A stretch of 64,000 nucleotides of DNA from Afifella marina DSM 2698 (GTDB lineage Bacteria > Pseudomonadota > Alphaproteobacteria > Rhizobiales > Afifellaceae). Positions 55,936 to 64,000 of this stretch are shown here, piece after piece. The stretch's first letter is position 1. The number at the start of each line of letters is the position of its first letter. Location of the stretch: positions 124,001 through 188,000 of the forward strand of contig NZ_FMVW01000007.1 in assembly GCF_900102695.1 (NCBI RefSeq), read 5' to 3'. A program made the position numbers and the translations under genes. The notes beneath the pieces are model-generated. The model worked only from the letters and a program-made list of their open reading frames with translations, was not told the DNA's origin and made no database searches.

Positions 55936-57390
55936 ATGACCAAGATCATCAAGGGCGGAACGGTCGTCACAGCTGACCGCACCTACAAGGCCGACGTCTT
56001 CATCCAGCACGACAAGATCGTGGCCGTCGGTCCCGACCTCAACCACGACGCCGATCACGTGATCGATGCGACCGGCTGCTACGTGATGCCAGGCGGTATC
56101 GACCCGCACACCCATATGGAAATGCCCTTCATGGGCACGCATTCGACCGACGATTTCGATTCCGGCACGGCCGCGGCGCTTGCCGGCGGCACCACGATGA
56201 CGGTCGATTTCTGCCTGCCGGCGCCGAACCAGGGCCTGATCGACGCGCTCCAGCAATGGTACCAGAAGGCCGGCAAGGCGCGCACCGACTATTCCTTCCA
56301 CATGGCCATCACCTGGTGGGACAAGCAGGTCTTCGACGAGATGCCGAAGGTCGTCGAACAGGGCATCAACACCTTCAAGCATTTCATGGCCTATAAGGGC
56401 TCCTTGATGGTGAACGACGACGAGATGTTCGCTTCCTTCTCCCGCTGCGCGGAGATCGGGGCGATGCCGCTCGTCCATGCCGAAAACGGCGATGTCGTCG
56501 CCTTCCTGCAGCAAAAGCTCCTCGCCGAAGGCAACAACGGTCCGGAAGCGCACGGCTTTTCACGCCCGCCGGAAGTCGAGGGCGAGGCCGCCAACCGCGC
56601 CATCATGATCGCCGATCAGGCGGGCGTGCCGCTTTATGTGGTGCATGTCTCCTGCGAGCAGACGCATGAGGCGATCCGCCGGGCGCGCCAGAAGGGCATG
56701 CGCGTCTTCGGCGAGCCGCTCATCCAGCATCTTCTCCTCGACGAGAACGAATACCTGAACGACGATTGGGATTATGCCGCCCGCCGGGTGATGTCGCCGC
56801 CCTTCCGCAGCAAGGATCATCAGAACTCGCTTTGGGCGGGGCTTGCCGCGGGTTCTCTCCAGGTCGTCGCCACCGACCATTGCGCCTTCACGACCGAGCA
56901 GAAGCGCATGGGCCTCGGAGACTTCACCAAGATCCCGAACGGCACCGGCGGCATCGAGGAGCGTCTGCCGCTTCTGTGGACCTATGGCGTTCGGACGGGC
57001 CGGCTGACGATGAACGAATTCGTCGCCGCCACCTCTACCAACATCGCCAAGATCCTCAACATCTATCCGCGGAAGGGCGCGATCGTCGAAGGGGCTGACG
57101 CCGACATCATCATCTGGGATCCCGAGGCGACGAAGACGATCACCGCGGGGAGCCAGAAATCGGCGATCGACTACACGGTCTTCGAGGGCATGCCCGTGCA
57201 TGGCCTGCCGAGAATGACCCTGTCGCGCGGCCGCGTCGCCTATGAGGAGGGCGAGGTGAAGGCCGACACCGGCGACGGTCGCTTCGTGGAGCGCCCGGCC
57301 AATCCGCCGGTTGCGAAGGCTCTGTCGACGTGGAAGGAGCTCACCGCGCCGCGCCGCGTGGAACGCGCGGGCATCCCGGCAGGTGTTTGA
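55936..57390 (+). CDS. Dihydropyrimidinase (D-hydantoinase family)
   Basis: Zinc amidohydrolase that opens dihydrouracil or dihydrothymine to the N-carbamoyl compound, second step of reductive pyrimidine breakdown. The 484 residues contain the metal ligands His58 and His60 (DPHTHMEMPF), the carboxylated Lys154 in FMAYKG, His181 (HAENGD), His236 (HVSCEQ) and Asp313 (ATDHCAF). All expected ligands are present. It lies between the beta-ureidopropionase and ABC transporter genes. Confidence 0.95.
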   Translation: MTKIIKGGTVVTADRTYKADVFIQHDKIVAVGPDLNHDADHVIDATGCYVMPGGIDPHTHMEMPFMGTHSTDDFDSGTAAALAGGTTMTVDFCLPAPNQGLIDALQQWYQKAGKARTDYSFHMAITWWDKQVFDEMPKVVEQGINTFKHFMAYKGSLMVNDDEMFASFSRCAEIGAMPLVHAENGDVVAFLQQKLLAEGNNGPEAHGFSRPPEVEGEAANRAIMIADQAGVPLYVVHVSCEQTHEAIRRARQKGMRVFGEPLIQHLLLDENEYLNDDWDYAARRVMSPPFRSKDHQNSLWAGLAAGSLQVVATDHCAFTTEQKRMGLGDFTKIPNGTGGIEERLPLLWTYGVRTGRLTMNEFVAATSTNIAKILNIYPRKGAIVEGADADIIIWDPEATKTITAGSQKSAIDYTVFEGMPVHGLPRMTLSRGRVAYEEGEVKADTGDGRFVERPANPPVAKALSTWKELTAPRRVERAGIPAGV

Positions 57391-57449
57391 GGAGCCACAT
57401 GCGCCACGCCTCTTTCATCCCATCAACGCATTCGGGAGCCTAGAGGCCC

Positions 57450-58307
57450 ATGGTCGAAGCTGAAACCGCGGCCTCACCGGCCGCATCCGCCGCGCCTCCC
57501 AAAGCGGCGCCCGCCAAACCGGCGCATACCGGCGCGGTCATCGCCGCCTCCGATCTGTCGCTGACCTTTCAGACGGCCGACGGCCCGGTCCAAGCGCTTG
57601 CCGATATCGACCTTGCGATCCATCGCGGCGAATTCGTCTCGCTGATCGGCCCGTCCGGTTGCGGCAAGACCACCTTGCTGCGTGTCATCGCCGATCTCGA
57701 ACAGCCGACATCGGGCGAGATCAGCGTCAACGGCGTCTCGCCCGATGCGGCGCGCCGCGAGCGCTCCTACGGCTATGTCTTTCAGTCCGCGGCGCTCTAT
57801 CCCTGGCGCACCATCGCCAAGAACGTCGCTTTGCCGCTCGAAATCATGGGTCTGCCGAAGGCCGAACAGCAGAAGCGGGTCAAAAAGAACCTCGAGCTCG
57901 TCAACCTGTCGGGATTTGAGCGCAAATTTCCCTGGCAGCTTTCCGGCGGCATGCAGCAGCGCGCCTCCATCGCCCGCGCCCTCGCCGTGGAGCCGGACCT
58001 TCTTTTGATGGACGAGCCGTTTGGCGCGCTCGACGAGATCGTCCGCGATCACCTCAACGAGCAGCTCCTGCAGCTCTGGGCCAAGACCAACAAGACCATC
58101 GTCTTCGTCACCCACTCGATCCCCGAAGCGGTGTTTCTGTCCTCGAAGATCGTCGTCATGTCGCCGCGCCCGGGCCGCATCTACGACGTCATCGATTGCG
58201 GCCTCCCCCGCGACCGCGGCCTCGACATCCGCGAGACGCCGGAATTCCTGGCAATCGCCCACCGCGTCCGCGAAGGCCTCCGCGCCGGCCATTCCTATGA
58301 GGATTGA
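57450..58307 (+). CDS. ABC transporter ATP-binding protein (nitrate/taurine/pyrimidine-type)
   Basis: ATPase subunit of an NMT1/THI5-type import system, 285 residues. An Ala/Pro-rich N-terminal stretch (about 1-30) precedes the ATPase core. Walker A GPSGCGKTTLL, ABC signature LSGGMQQRASIARAL and Walker B LLLMDEPFGALDE are intact, with the H-loop THSIPEAVFLS. It probably imports pyrimidines or their derivatives given the RutR-linked cluster. A repeat separates it from the first permease. Confidence 0.92.
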   Translation: MVEAETAASPAASAAPPKAAPAKPAHTGAVIAASDLSLTFQTADGPVQALADIDLAIHRGEFVSLIGPSGCGKTTLLRVIADLEQPTSGEISVNGVSPDAARRERSYGYVFQSAALYPWRTIAKNVALPLEIMGLPKAEQQKRVKKNLELVNLSGFERKFPWQLSGGMQQRASIARALAVEPDLLLMDEPFGALDEIVRDHLNEQLLQLWAKTNKTIVFVTHSIPEAVFLSSKIVVMSPRPGRIYDVIDCGLPRDRGLDIRETPEFLAIAHRVREGLRAGHSYED

Positions 58308-58401
58308 GATGCGGGCCCGCGACTTTGCTCTCGATCCGACCCCAGCGTTTGTGCCGTCAAAAGCCGGCCCGGAATCCCGGGGCGCCGGGGACGCTTTTGG
58401 C

Positions 58402-58429
58402 GTCCCCCTCCCCCTTGTGGGGAGGGGAC
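58402..58429. repeat. Short palindromic repeat inside the ABC transporter operon
   Basis: GTCCCCCTCCCC...GGGGAGGGGAC forms an imperfect 11-bp palindrome with one bulged C and a 5-base loop, followed by CAGGGGTGGGGGTC. It resembles the palindromes of the mosaic repeats at 38597 and 50062 in base composition and lies in the 195-nt gap between the ATPase and the permease. Confidence 0.55.
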
Positions 58430-58502
58430 AGGGGTGGGGGTCGAACGAAGGCCTGAAGGCGGCCGCTTGTCCGTCCGAGTCCCCAGTCAAAGGGGCGCAC
58501 CT

Positions 58503-59435
58503 ATGAGTGAGATCGCGGAGCCCGGCGGCGGGGTCGGTTATGCGCCGCGAGTGTGGGTTCAGCGCATCTTCGCTGGCCAGACGGGCCCCGTCCTCGTCGT
58601 CGTCGCCGCCCTCATTCTCATCTGGTATGCGGGCGCGATTTATCTCAACGCCCCGCAGCAGATCGACCGCGACCGCCGCGCCGGCATCGAGCGCAATTTC
58701 ATCGACTTCGCCGCCGCCACCTACGCCCAGGAGCGCCCGGTCCTGCCGGCCCCGCATCAGGTGGCCGCGGAAATCTGGAAGACGACCGTCGAGGTGAAGC
58801 CGACCTCGAAGCGCAGCCTCATCTATCACGGCTGGGTGACGCTCTCCTCCACGCTGACGGGCTTCGGCATCGGCACGCTTTTGGGCATCGTGCTTGCGAT
58901 CGGCATCGTCTCCTCGCGCACGCTCGACAAGAGCCTGATGCCCTGGATCATCACCTCGCAGACGATCCCGATCCTGGCGATCGCGCCGATGATCGTCGTC
59001 GTTCTCGGCTCGCTCAACGTAGCGCCGATCTGGGCGAAGGGCACCGTCTCCGCCTATCTCGCCTTCTTTCCGGTCGCCGTCGGCATGGTGAAGGGGCTGA
59101 GATCGCCCGACCCGATGCTGCTCGATCTGATGCGCACCTATTCGGCAAGCCCGACCCAGACGATGTGGAAGCTGCGCCTGCCGGCCGCGATGCCCTTCCT
59201 GTTTGCAAGCCTCAAAGTCGCGATCGCCATCTCGCTCGTCGGTGCGATCGTCGGCGAAATGCCGACCGGCGCCCGCGCCGGGCTTGGCGCCCGTCTCTTG
59301 TCGGGTTCCTATTACGGCCAGACGGTGCAGATCTGGTCGGCCCTGCTGGTGGCCGCATTCATGGCGGCGATCCTCGTCACCATCGTCGGAATGGCCGATC
59401 GCATGGTGCTGCGCCGCATGGGGGTGAAGGCGTGA
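58503..59435 (+). CDS. ABC transporter permease 1
   Basis: Integral membrane subunit, 310 residues, ATG at 58503 with AGGGG upstream. It has one N-terminal membrane segment (VLVVVAALILIWYAGAIYL), then about 80 mostly polar residues (about 50-110) before the BPD_transp_1 core of five to six segments. The EAA-like loop, TYSASPTQTMWKLRLPAAMPFL, contacts the ATPase. The TGA stop overlaps the GTG start of the second permease (GTGA). Confidence 0.88.
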   Translation: MSEIAEPGGGVGYAPRVWVQRIFAGQTGPVLVVVAALILIWYAGAIYLNAPQQIDRDRRAGIERNFIDFAAATYAQERPVLPAPHQVAAEIWKTTVEVKPTSKRSLIYHGWVTLSSTLTGFGIGTLLGIVLAIGIVSSRTLDKSLMPWIITSQTIPILAIAPMIVVVLGSLNVAPIWAKGTVSAYLAFFPVAVGMVKGLRSPDPMLLDLMRTYSASPTQTMWKLRLPAAMPFLFASLKVAIAISLVGAIVGEMPTGARAGLGARLLSGSYYGQTVQIWSALLVAAFMAAILVTIVGMADRMVLRRMGVKA

Positions 59436-60574
59436 GCGCGGCACATATCACCGCCGAGCGGCCGCAGAGCCAGGGCGCCTTCCTGCTCACCGTTCTGGCG
59501 GCGATCTTTGCCATCGTCGCGTTGCCTCTGCCTATTTCCGAAGGTGGCTCGCGGGTTGGGGGCTCCTCGCTCCTGCTTGCCTCCCTCCTCCTCGTCGTCC
59601 CGACGACGGGTTGGCCGCGCATCGTGGGCTTGCGCCTTCTTCTCAATGCCGTCATCGCGACCGCCGCCTTCGGCCTTCTCCTGGCGCTCCTGTCGGCCGT
59701 GGAAGGGCGGGCGGGCCTCGGTTACTGGGCGGTGTTGACGGCGACCGCCTTTCTCACCGTCCAGGTGATGCGTGATCTCGCACGCCTGACGGAGGGCCGG
59801 CCGACGCCTCTGCGGCGCGCCTTCTCGCTCGCCGTACCCGTCGTCTTCGGACTGTGGCTCCTGATCTTGTGGGAATGCCTGGTGCGCGGCTTCGGGGTGC
59901 CGCCGGTACTCCTGCCGCCGCCGAGCGCCATTGCCGTCACCTTTGCCTCATCGCTTCCCACGCTCTGGGCCGATTTCAGGCAGACCTTTTTGAAGGCCGT
60001 CATTGCCGGCTATGCGATGGGCTGCGGTGCGGGCTTTCTGCTTGCCCTTCTCGTCGACCGCGTGCCCTTCTTGAAGCGCGGGCTCCTGCCCGTCGGCAAC
60101 CTCGTCTCAGCACTTCCGATCGTCGGCATCGCCCCGATCATGGTCATGTGGTTCGGCTTCGACTGGCCGTCGAAGGCGGCCGTCGTCGTCGTCATGACCT
60201 TCTTTCCGATGCTGGTGAACACGGTCTCGGGCCTCAATGCCGCCGGCGCCATGGAACGCGACCTCATGCGCACCTATGCGGCGACCCACACCCAATCGCT
60301 CATCAAGCTGCGCCTGCCGGCGGCGCTGCCCTTCATCTTCAACGCCCTCAAGATCAACTCCACCCTCGCCCTGATTGGCGCGATTGTTGCAGAGTTCTTC
60401 GGCACGCCGATCGTCGGCATGGGGTTCCGGATTTCGACCGAAGTCGGGCGCATGAACATCGACATGGTCTGGGCGGAAATCACCGTCGCGGCCATTGCAG
60501 GCTCGCTCTTCTACGGCCTCGTCGCCCTGATCGAGCGCACCCTGACATTCTGGCATCCGTCCTACCGACATTAG
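59432..60574 (+). CDS. ABC transporter permease 2 with N-terminal membrane extension
   Basis: Second permease subunit, 380 residues from GTG 59432, overlapping the previous stop by 4 nt. About 130 N-terminal residues form extra hydrophobic segments (LLTVLAAIFAIVALPL, SLLLASLLLVV, ATAAFGLLLALLSAV) not needed for the core permease, which begins around residue 140 with VFGLWLLILWECLVRGF. The EAA loop is RTYAATHTQSLIKLRLPAAL. Heterodimer with permease 1 is likely. Confidence 0.87.
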   Translation: MSAAHITAERPQSQGAFLLTVLAAIFAIVALPLPISEGGSRVGGSSLLLASLLLVVPTTGWPRIVGLRLLLNAVIATAAFGLLLALLSAVEGRAGLGYWAVLTATAFLTVQVMRDLARLTEGRPTPLRRAFSLAVPVVFGLWLLILWECLVRGFGVPPVLLPPPSAIAVTFASSLPTLWADFRQTFLKAVIAGYAMGCGAGFLLALLVDRVPFLKRGLLPVGNLVSALPIVGIAPIMVMWFGFDWPSKAAVVVVMTFFPMLVNTVSGLNAAGAMERDLMRTYAATHTQSLIKLRLPAALPFIFNALKINSTLALIGAIVAEFFGTPIVGMGFRISTEVGRMNIDMVWAEITVAAIAGSLFYGLVALIERTLTFWHPSYRH

Positions 60575-60605
60575 GGCGGCGCCCCAATAAAAGAGGGAGA
60601 ATGGT

Positions 60606-61604
60606 ATGAAACGAGTTTTGGCAGCTCTCGGACTGGCCGTCGGCATGACCGCCATCGCAGCCGGCCCCGCGGCCGCAGACGACAATGTCGTGCTGCAGCT
60701 CAAATGGGTCACGCAAGCCCAGTTCGGCGGCTATTACGTCGCCCAGGACAAGGGCTTTTACGACGAGGCCGGCCTTGATGTCGAAATCAAGCCGGGCGGC
60801 CCCGACATCGCGCCGGAACAGGTGATCGCCGGCGGCGGCGCCGATGTCATCGTCGACTGGATGCCGGCAGCCCTTGCGGCCCGCGAGCGCGGCGTCCCCC
60901 TCGTCAACATCGCCCAGCCCTTTGCCAAATCCGGCATGGAGCTCACCTGCCTCAAAGAGACCGGCATCACCAAGCCGGAGGATTTCAAAGGCAAGACGCT
61001 CGGCGTCTGGTTCTTCGGCAACGAATATCCGTTCCTGTCGTGGATGAGCCATCTCGGCATTCCGACGACCGGCGGCGAGGATGGCGTCACCGTCATCAAG
61101 CAGGGCTTCAACGTCGACCCGCTGATCCAGAAGCAGGCCGATTGCATCTCCACGATGACCTACAACGAATACTGGCAGGTGATCGACGCCGGCATCCCGG
61201 AAGATGAACTCGTCGTCTTCAAATACGAGGATCAGGGCGTCGCGACGCTCGAAGACGGGCTCTACGTCATGGAAGAGAACCTTCAGGATCCCGAATTCGT
61301 CGACAAGATGGCCCGCTTCGTAAAGGCCTCCATGAAGGGCTGGGACTATGCCCGCGAGCATCCGGACGAGGCGGCCGAGATCGTGCTCGACAACGACGAC
61401 ACCGGCGCCCAGACCGAAAAGCACCAAAAGCGCATGATGCGCGAAATCAACAAGCTGACGGAAGGCTCCGACGGCACACTCAACGTCGAAGATTACGACC
61501 GCACCGTGAAGACGTTGCTCGAAGGCGGTTCCGACCCGGTCATTACCAAGGAGCCGGAAGGCGCCTACACGACAGCCGTCACCGACAAGATGAAGGAGAT
61601 GTGA
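60606..61604 (+). CDS. NMT1/THI5-like ABC transporter substrate-binding protein
   Basis: Periplasmic receptor, 332 residues. The signal peptide MKRVLAALGLAVGMTAIAAG ends near PAAAD. The mature chain opens VVLQLKWVTQAQFGGYYVAQDKG, the motif of the NMT1/THI5 (pyrimidine-precursor or thiamine-precursor) receptor group. GGGADVIVDWMPAALAARERG and TLGVWFFGNEYP line the probable ligand cleft. The genomic context suggests a pyrimidine-type ligand. Followed by the terminator at 61638. Confidence 0.9.
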   Translation: MKRVLAALGLAVGMTAIAAGPAAADDNVVLQLKWVTQAQFGGYYVAQDKGFYDEAGLDVEIKPGGPDIAPEQVIAGGGADVIVDWMPAALAARERGVPLVNIAQPFAKSGMELTCLKETGITKPEDFKGKTLGVWFFGNEYPFLSWMSHLGIPTTGGEDGVTVIKQGFNVDPLIQKQADCISTMTYNEYWQVIDAGIPEDELVVFKYEDQGVATLEDGLYVMEENLQDPEFVDKMARFVKASMKGWDYAREHPDEAAEIVLDNDDTGAQTEKHQKRMMREINKLTEGSDGTLNVEDYDRTVKTLLEGGSDPVITKEPEGAYTTAVTDKMKEM

Positions 61605-61637
61605 GCCGGGCTCACATCATTTGCGCACATGACAACG

Positions 61638-61664
61638 AAAGGGGGGCTCAGGCCTCCCTTTTTT
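61638..61664 (+). terminator. Intrinsic terminator of the pyrimidine/ABC operon
   Basis: A 10-bp stem AAAGGGGGGC / GCCTCCCTTT with one G-T wobble, loop TCAG, and a TTTT tail on the plus strand, 34 nt past the receptor stop. Its right arm overlaps the end of the convergent mgtC coding region. Confidence 0.8.
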
Positions 61665-62199
61665 CTTTCCCGCCGGCTTCCCGGCCGGCCTGTTTGCCGT
61701 GGCCGCCATTGTCCTCGTCCCCCGGCACTTTCGCAGAGACGATCCTGAGCGCCAGGATGATGAAAAGCCCGATCCCGGTCCCAAGCATGGCGATGATGCC
61801 GTAACCGAGACCGGCCGCGGCCCCGATCGCCCCCGACAGCCACATGCCAGCACCGGTCGTCAGCCCTTCGACGCGCCCGCGCGAATGCAGGATCACCCCG
61901 GCGGCGAGAAAGGCAACACCCGCGGTAATGGAATCGATGAGCCGGATCGGATCTGAGCGCACATTGTCGCCCGCACCCTCGAAAAGGTCGACGATCTCCA
62001 GCGTCAAAACCGCGAACGTCGCAGCCGCGAGCGCCGTCACCATATGCGTCCGCAACCCCGCGGGCTTTTCCTGCCATTCGCGTTCGAGACCGAGAATCGC
62101 CCCGAGCACGGCCGCTAGGATCAGCCGGGCCGCAATCACCGCGACGGGTGTCGTCGTGGTCTGAAACACTCCGTCCAGCGCTACGCTCATCTCCTCCAT
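61648..62199 (-). CDS. MgtC/SapB family membrane protein
   Basis: MgtC-type membrane protein of 183 residues. The start is ATG 62199, just after GGAGGAG; ATG 62190 is only 2 nt from another GAGGAG. The family core is RLILAAVLGAILGLEREWQEKPAGLRTHMVTAL, followed by SITAGVAFLAAGVIL and GLTTGAGMWLSGAIGAAAG, with about four to five membrane segments. The C-terminal tail is charged (KQAGREAGGKEKREA). MgtC proteins relate to Mg2+ limitation and ATP synthase control; here the function is unproven. Confidence 0.88.
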   Translation of the reverse strand: MEEMSVALDGVFQTTTTPVAVIAARLILAAVLGAILGLEREWQEKPAGLRTHMVTALAAATFAVLTLEIVDLFEGAGDNVRSDPIRLIDSITAGVAFLAAGVILHSRGRVEGLTTGAGMWLSGAIGAAAGLGYGIIAMLGTGIGLFIILALRIVSAKVPGDEDNGGHGKQAGREAGGKEKREA

Positions 62200-62301
62200 G
62201 CCGCTCCTCCAGGCCTTTTGCTCGGACAGGGAGCGAACACGCGTCAGGCGCTTGAGTTGCGTCGCCCGGCGACGCACACAGCCTCCAAAAGCACAAACGG
62301 A

Positions 62302-62329
62302 AAACGGCAGGTGCTTCCACCTGCCGTTT
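62302..62329 (-). terminator. Terminator after glcB
   Basis: A perfect 12-bp stem AAACGGCAGGTG / CACCTGCCGTTT with a CTTC loop, 40 nt beyond the glcB stop, followed on the minus strand by a short T tract. Both strands carry T-rich tails, so it may work in both directions. Confidence 0.8.
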
Positions 62330-62368
62330 CCTCACGCGTCAATCTGTTGTCGGTCTGCCCCGGCGGAC

Positions 62369-64000
62369 TCAACCGGCGTGCTTCGCCTTCGCCTCGATGC
62401 GCCGGCGATAGAGGACCGGCTCCGTATAACCGGAAGGCTGCACGCGACCCTTGAGCACCAGATCCTTGGCGGCCTGGAAGGCGACGCTGTCGTCGTAATT
62501 CGGCGCCATCGGCCGGTAGCTCGGATCGCCCTCGTTCTGACGGTCGACGACCTTCGCCATGCGCTCCAGCGTCTCCACGATCTGCGCTTCGCTGACGACG
62601 CCGTGGTGAAGCCAGTTCGCCATATGCTGAGACGAGATGCGCAAGGTGGCCCGGTCTTCCATCAGCCCGACATCGTTGATGTCCGGCACTTTCGAGCAGC
62701 CGACGCCCTGATCGATCCAGCGCACGACATAGCCCAGAATGCCCTGGGCGTTGTTGTCGAGCTCTGCCTGGATCTCGTCGTCGGTCCAGTTCGGGCTCTC
62801 GGCGACCGGAATGGTGAGGATGTCGTCGAGGCTCGCCTTTTCGCGGTTCTTCAATTCCGCCTGGCGCTCGAGCACGTCGACCTTGTGGTAGTGGATCGCG
62901 TGCAGCGTCGCCGCCGTCGGCGACGGCACCCAGGCGGTGTCGGCGCCGGCTTGCGGATGGCCGATCTTCTGCTCCAGCATCGCCGCCATCTTGTCCGGCA
63001 TCGCCCACATGCCCTTGCCGATCTGCGCGCGGCCTCGAAGCCCGCAGGCGAGACCGACATCGACGTTCCAATCCTCATAGGCGCGGATCCAGGCAGAGCC
63101 CTTCATGTCGCCCTTGCGGATCATCGGGCCGGCTTCCATCGAGGTGTGGATCTCGTCGCCGGTGCGGTCGAGGAAGCCCGTATTGATGAAGACGACGCGG
63201 TTCTTGGCGGCGCGGATGCATTCCTTGAGGTTGACGGTCGTGCGCCGCTCCTCGTCCATGATGCCCATCTTCAAGGTGTTGCGCGGCAGGCCGAGCGCAT
63301 CCTCCACACGCCCGAAGAGCATGTCGGAGAAGGCGACCTCGAAGGGGCCGTGCATCTTCGGCTTGACGATATAGACCGAACCCGTGCGGCTGTTGCCGCG
63401 CTTGCCGTTCGGCCCGATGTCGTGCAGCGCGATCAGGCTCGTGCACATGGCATCGAGCATGCCTTCGAAGACCTCGTCGCCCTTCTCGTCGAGCACCGCG
63501 GGCGTCGTCATCAGATGCCCGGAATTGCGGATCAGCATCAAGGAACGGCCCGGCAGGACGAGTTCCGACCCGTCGGGCGCGGTATAACGCCGGTCCTCGT
63601 TGAGCGCGCGTGTCTTCGTCTCGCCGCCCTTTTGGAAGGAGGCCGTGAGATCGCCCTTCATCAGGCCAAGCCAGTTGCGATAGACGACCGTCTTGTCTTC
63701 GCCGTCGACCGCGGCAACCGAATCCTCGCAATCCTGGATGGTGGTAACGGCCGATTCCAGGATCACGTCGGCGATGCCGGCCTGATCGGTGCTGCCGATC
63801 GGATGATCGCGGTTGATGACGATTTCCGCATGCAGGTGGTGGTTGGTCAGGAGGATGGCCGAGGGCGACCCCGCCTCGCCGCGGAAACCCGCAAACTGCT
63901 CCGGCGCCTTGAGACGGACGGAGCGCCCCTCCTCGACCCAGACGGCCAGTGCCTGGTCCTGGACGGTCAGGCCCTTTGCATTGCGCCAGCTGTCGCCGTC
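62369..64000 (-). CDS. glcB: Malate synthase G (5' end beyond window)
   Basis: Glyoxylate-cycle enzyme that condenses glyoxylate and acetyl-CoA. The visible 543 residues are the C-terminal three-quarters of the roughly 720-residue family; about 180 N-terminal residues lie beyond base 64000. Typical G-isoform segments are present: [76 protein letters not shown] and the C-terminal [28 protein letters not shown] strong terminator follows at 62302. Confidence 0.96.
   Translation of the reverse strand, partial: DGDSWRNAKGLTVQDQALAVWVEEGRSVRLKAPEQFAGFRGEAGSPSAILLTNHHLHAEIVINRDHPIGSTDQAGIADVILESAVTTIQDCEDSVAAVDGEDKTVVYRNWLGLMKGDLTASFQKGGETKTRALNEDRRYTAPDGSELVLPGRSLMLIRNSGHLMTTPAVLDEKGDEVFEGMLDAMCTSLIALHDIGPNGKRGNSRTGSVYIVKPKMHGPFEVAFSDMLFGRVEDALGLPRNTLKMGIMDEERRTTVNLKECIRAAKNRVVFINTGFLDRTGDEIHTSMEAGPMIRKGDMKGSAWIRAYEDWNVDVGLACGLRGRAQIGKGMWAMPDKMAAMLEQKIGHPQAGADTAWVPSPTAATLHAIHYHKVDVLERQAELKNREKASLDDILTIPVAESPNWTDDEIQAELDNNAQGILGYVVRWIDQGVGCSKVPDINDVGLMEDRATLRISSQHMANWLHHGVVSEAQIVETLERMAKVVDRQNEGDPSYRPMAPNYDDSVAFQAAKDLVLKGRVQPSGYTEPVLYRRRIEAKAKHAG

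Noticed and set aside
60575-60605. TPP riboswitch before the NMT1/THI5-like receptor gene
   Set aside because: The gap is only 31 nt and shows no THI-box features; the transporter context is pyrimidine catabolism.

Overview
The window is GC-rich, densely packed bacterial chromosome. The protein families point to an alphaproteobacterium, probably Hyphomicrobiales (Rhizobiales): dnaA-dnaN-recF-gyrB with rpsT nearby, a coxGSLM-type molybdenum hydroxylase, NHEJ LigD plus Ku, pyruvate carboxylase, TAXI-type TRAP transport, and mosaic palindromic repeats of the kind seen in rhizobia. I cannot name the genus. I saw no rRNA, tRNA, CRISPR array, prophage or insertion sequence.

Layout. 1-7743 (minus strand) is the replication and housekeeping block: gyrB (cut by the left edge), recF, dnaN, dnaA, a rhodanese gene with a TTG start, and rpsT. 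8057-12696 (minus) is a coxG-coxS-coxL-coxM operon whose large subunit carries the form II motif AYRGAGR, so its substrate is probably not CO. 12792-20254 (plus, except uppP) holds cysQ, two RNA methyltransferase-type genes, an NDUFA9-like protein, uppP, a GST, queG and an epimerase. 20290-24827 (minus) is a BadF-type sugar kinase followed by ligD and ku. 24991-26400 is a 3-hydroxybutyrate dehydrogenase and a macrodomain protein; 26410-29892 is pyruvate carboxylase; 30006-30287 is a glycine-zipper lipoprotein; 30416-34937 is treZ-treY for trehalose from maltodextrin. 35010-39839 is a TAXI/TRAP transporter with an M20 amidohydrolase. 40027-48384 carries a D,D-carboxypeptidase, TusA-like protein, acyl-CoA synthetase, DUF924 protein, acetyltransferase, a compact RTX-matrixin protease and xylulokinase.

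48544-61664 is the most coherent accessory system: reductive pyrimidine catabolism under a RutR-type repressor. PreT and PreA reduce uracil/thymine, a dihydropyrimidinase opens the ring, a Zn-dependent amidohydrolase acts as beta-ureidopropionase, and a four-gene ABC transporter closes the operon. Two near-perfect RutR-type operators (15 of 16 consensus positions) lie in front of the two catabolic operons, and rutR sits between them. The cluster is split by a short segment of different character (51690-53422): a secreted protein of unknown family, a 39-residue exported cysteine-containing peptide and a fasciclin-domain protein. The window ends with an MgtC-family protein and malate synthase G (cut by the right edge).

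Several genes appear to use TTG or GTG starts with strong Shine-Dalgarno sequences (rhodanese, TusA, UppP, NDUFA9-like, fasciclin, beta-ureidopropionase); these starts are chosen from the upstream sequence rather than from the longest open frame.
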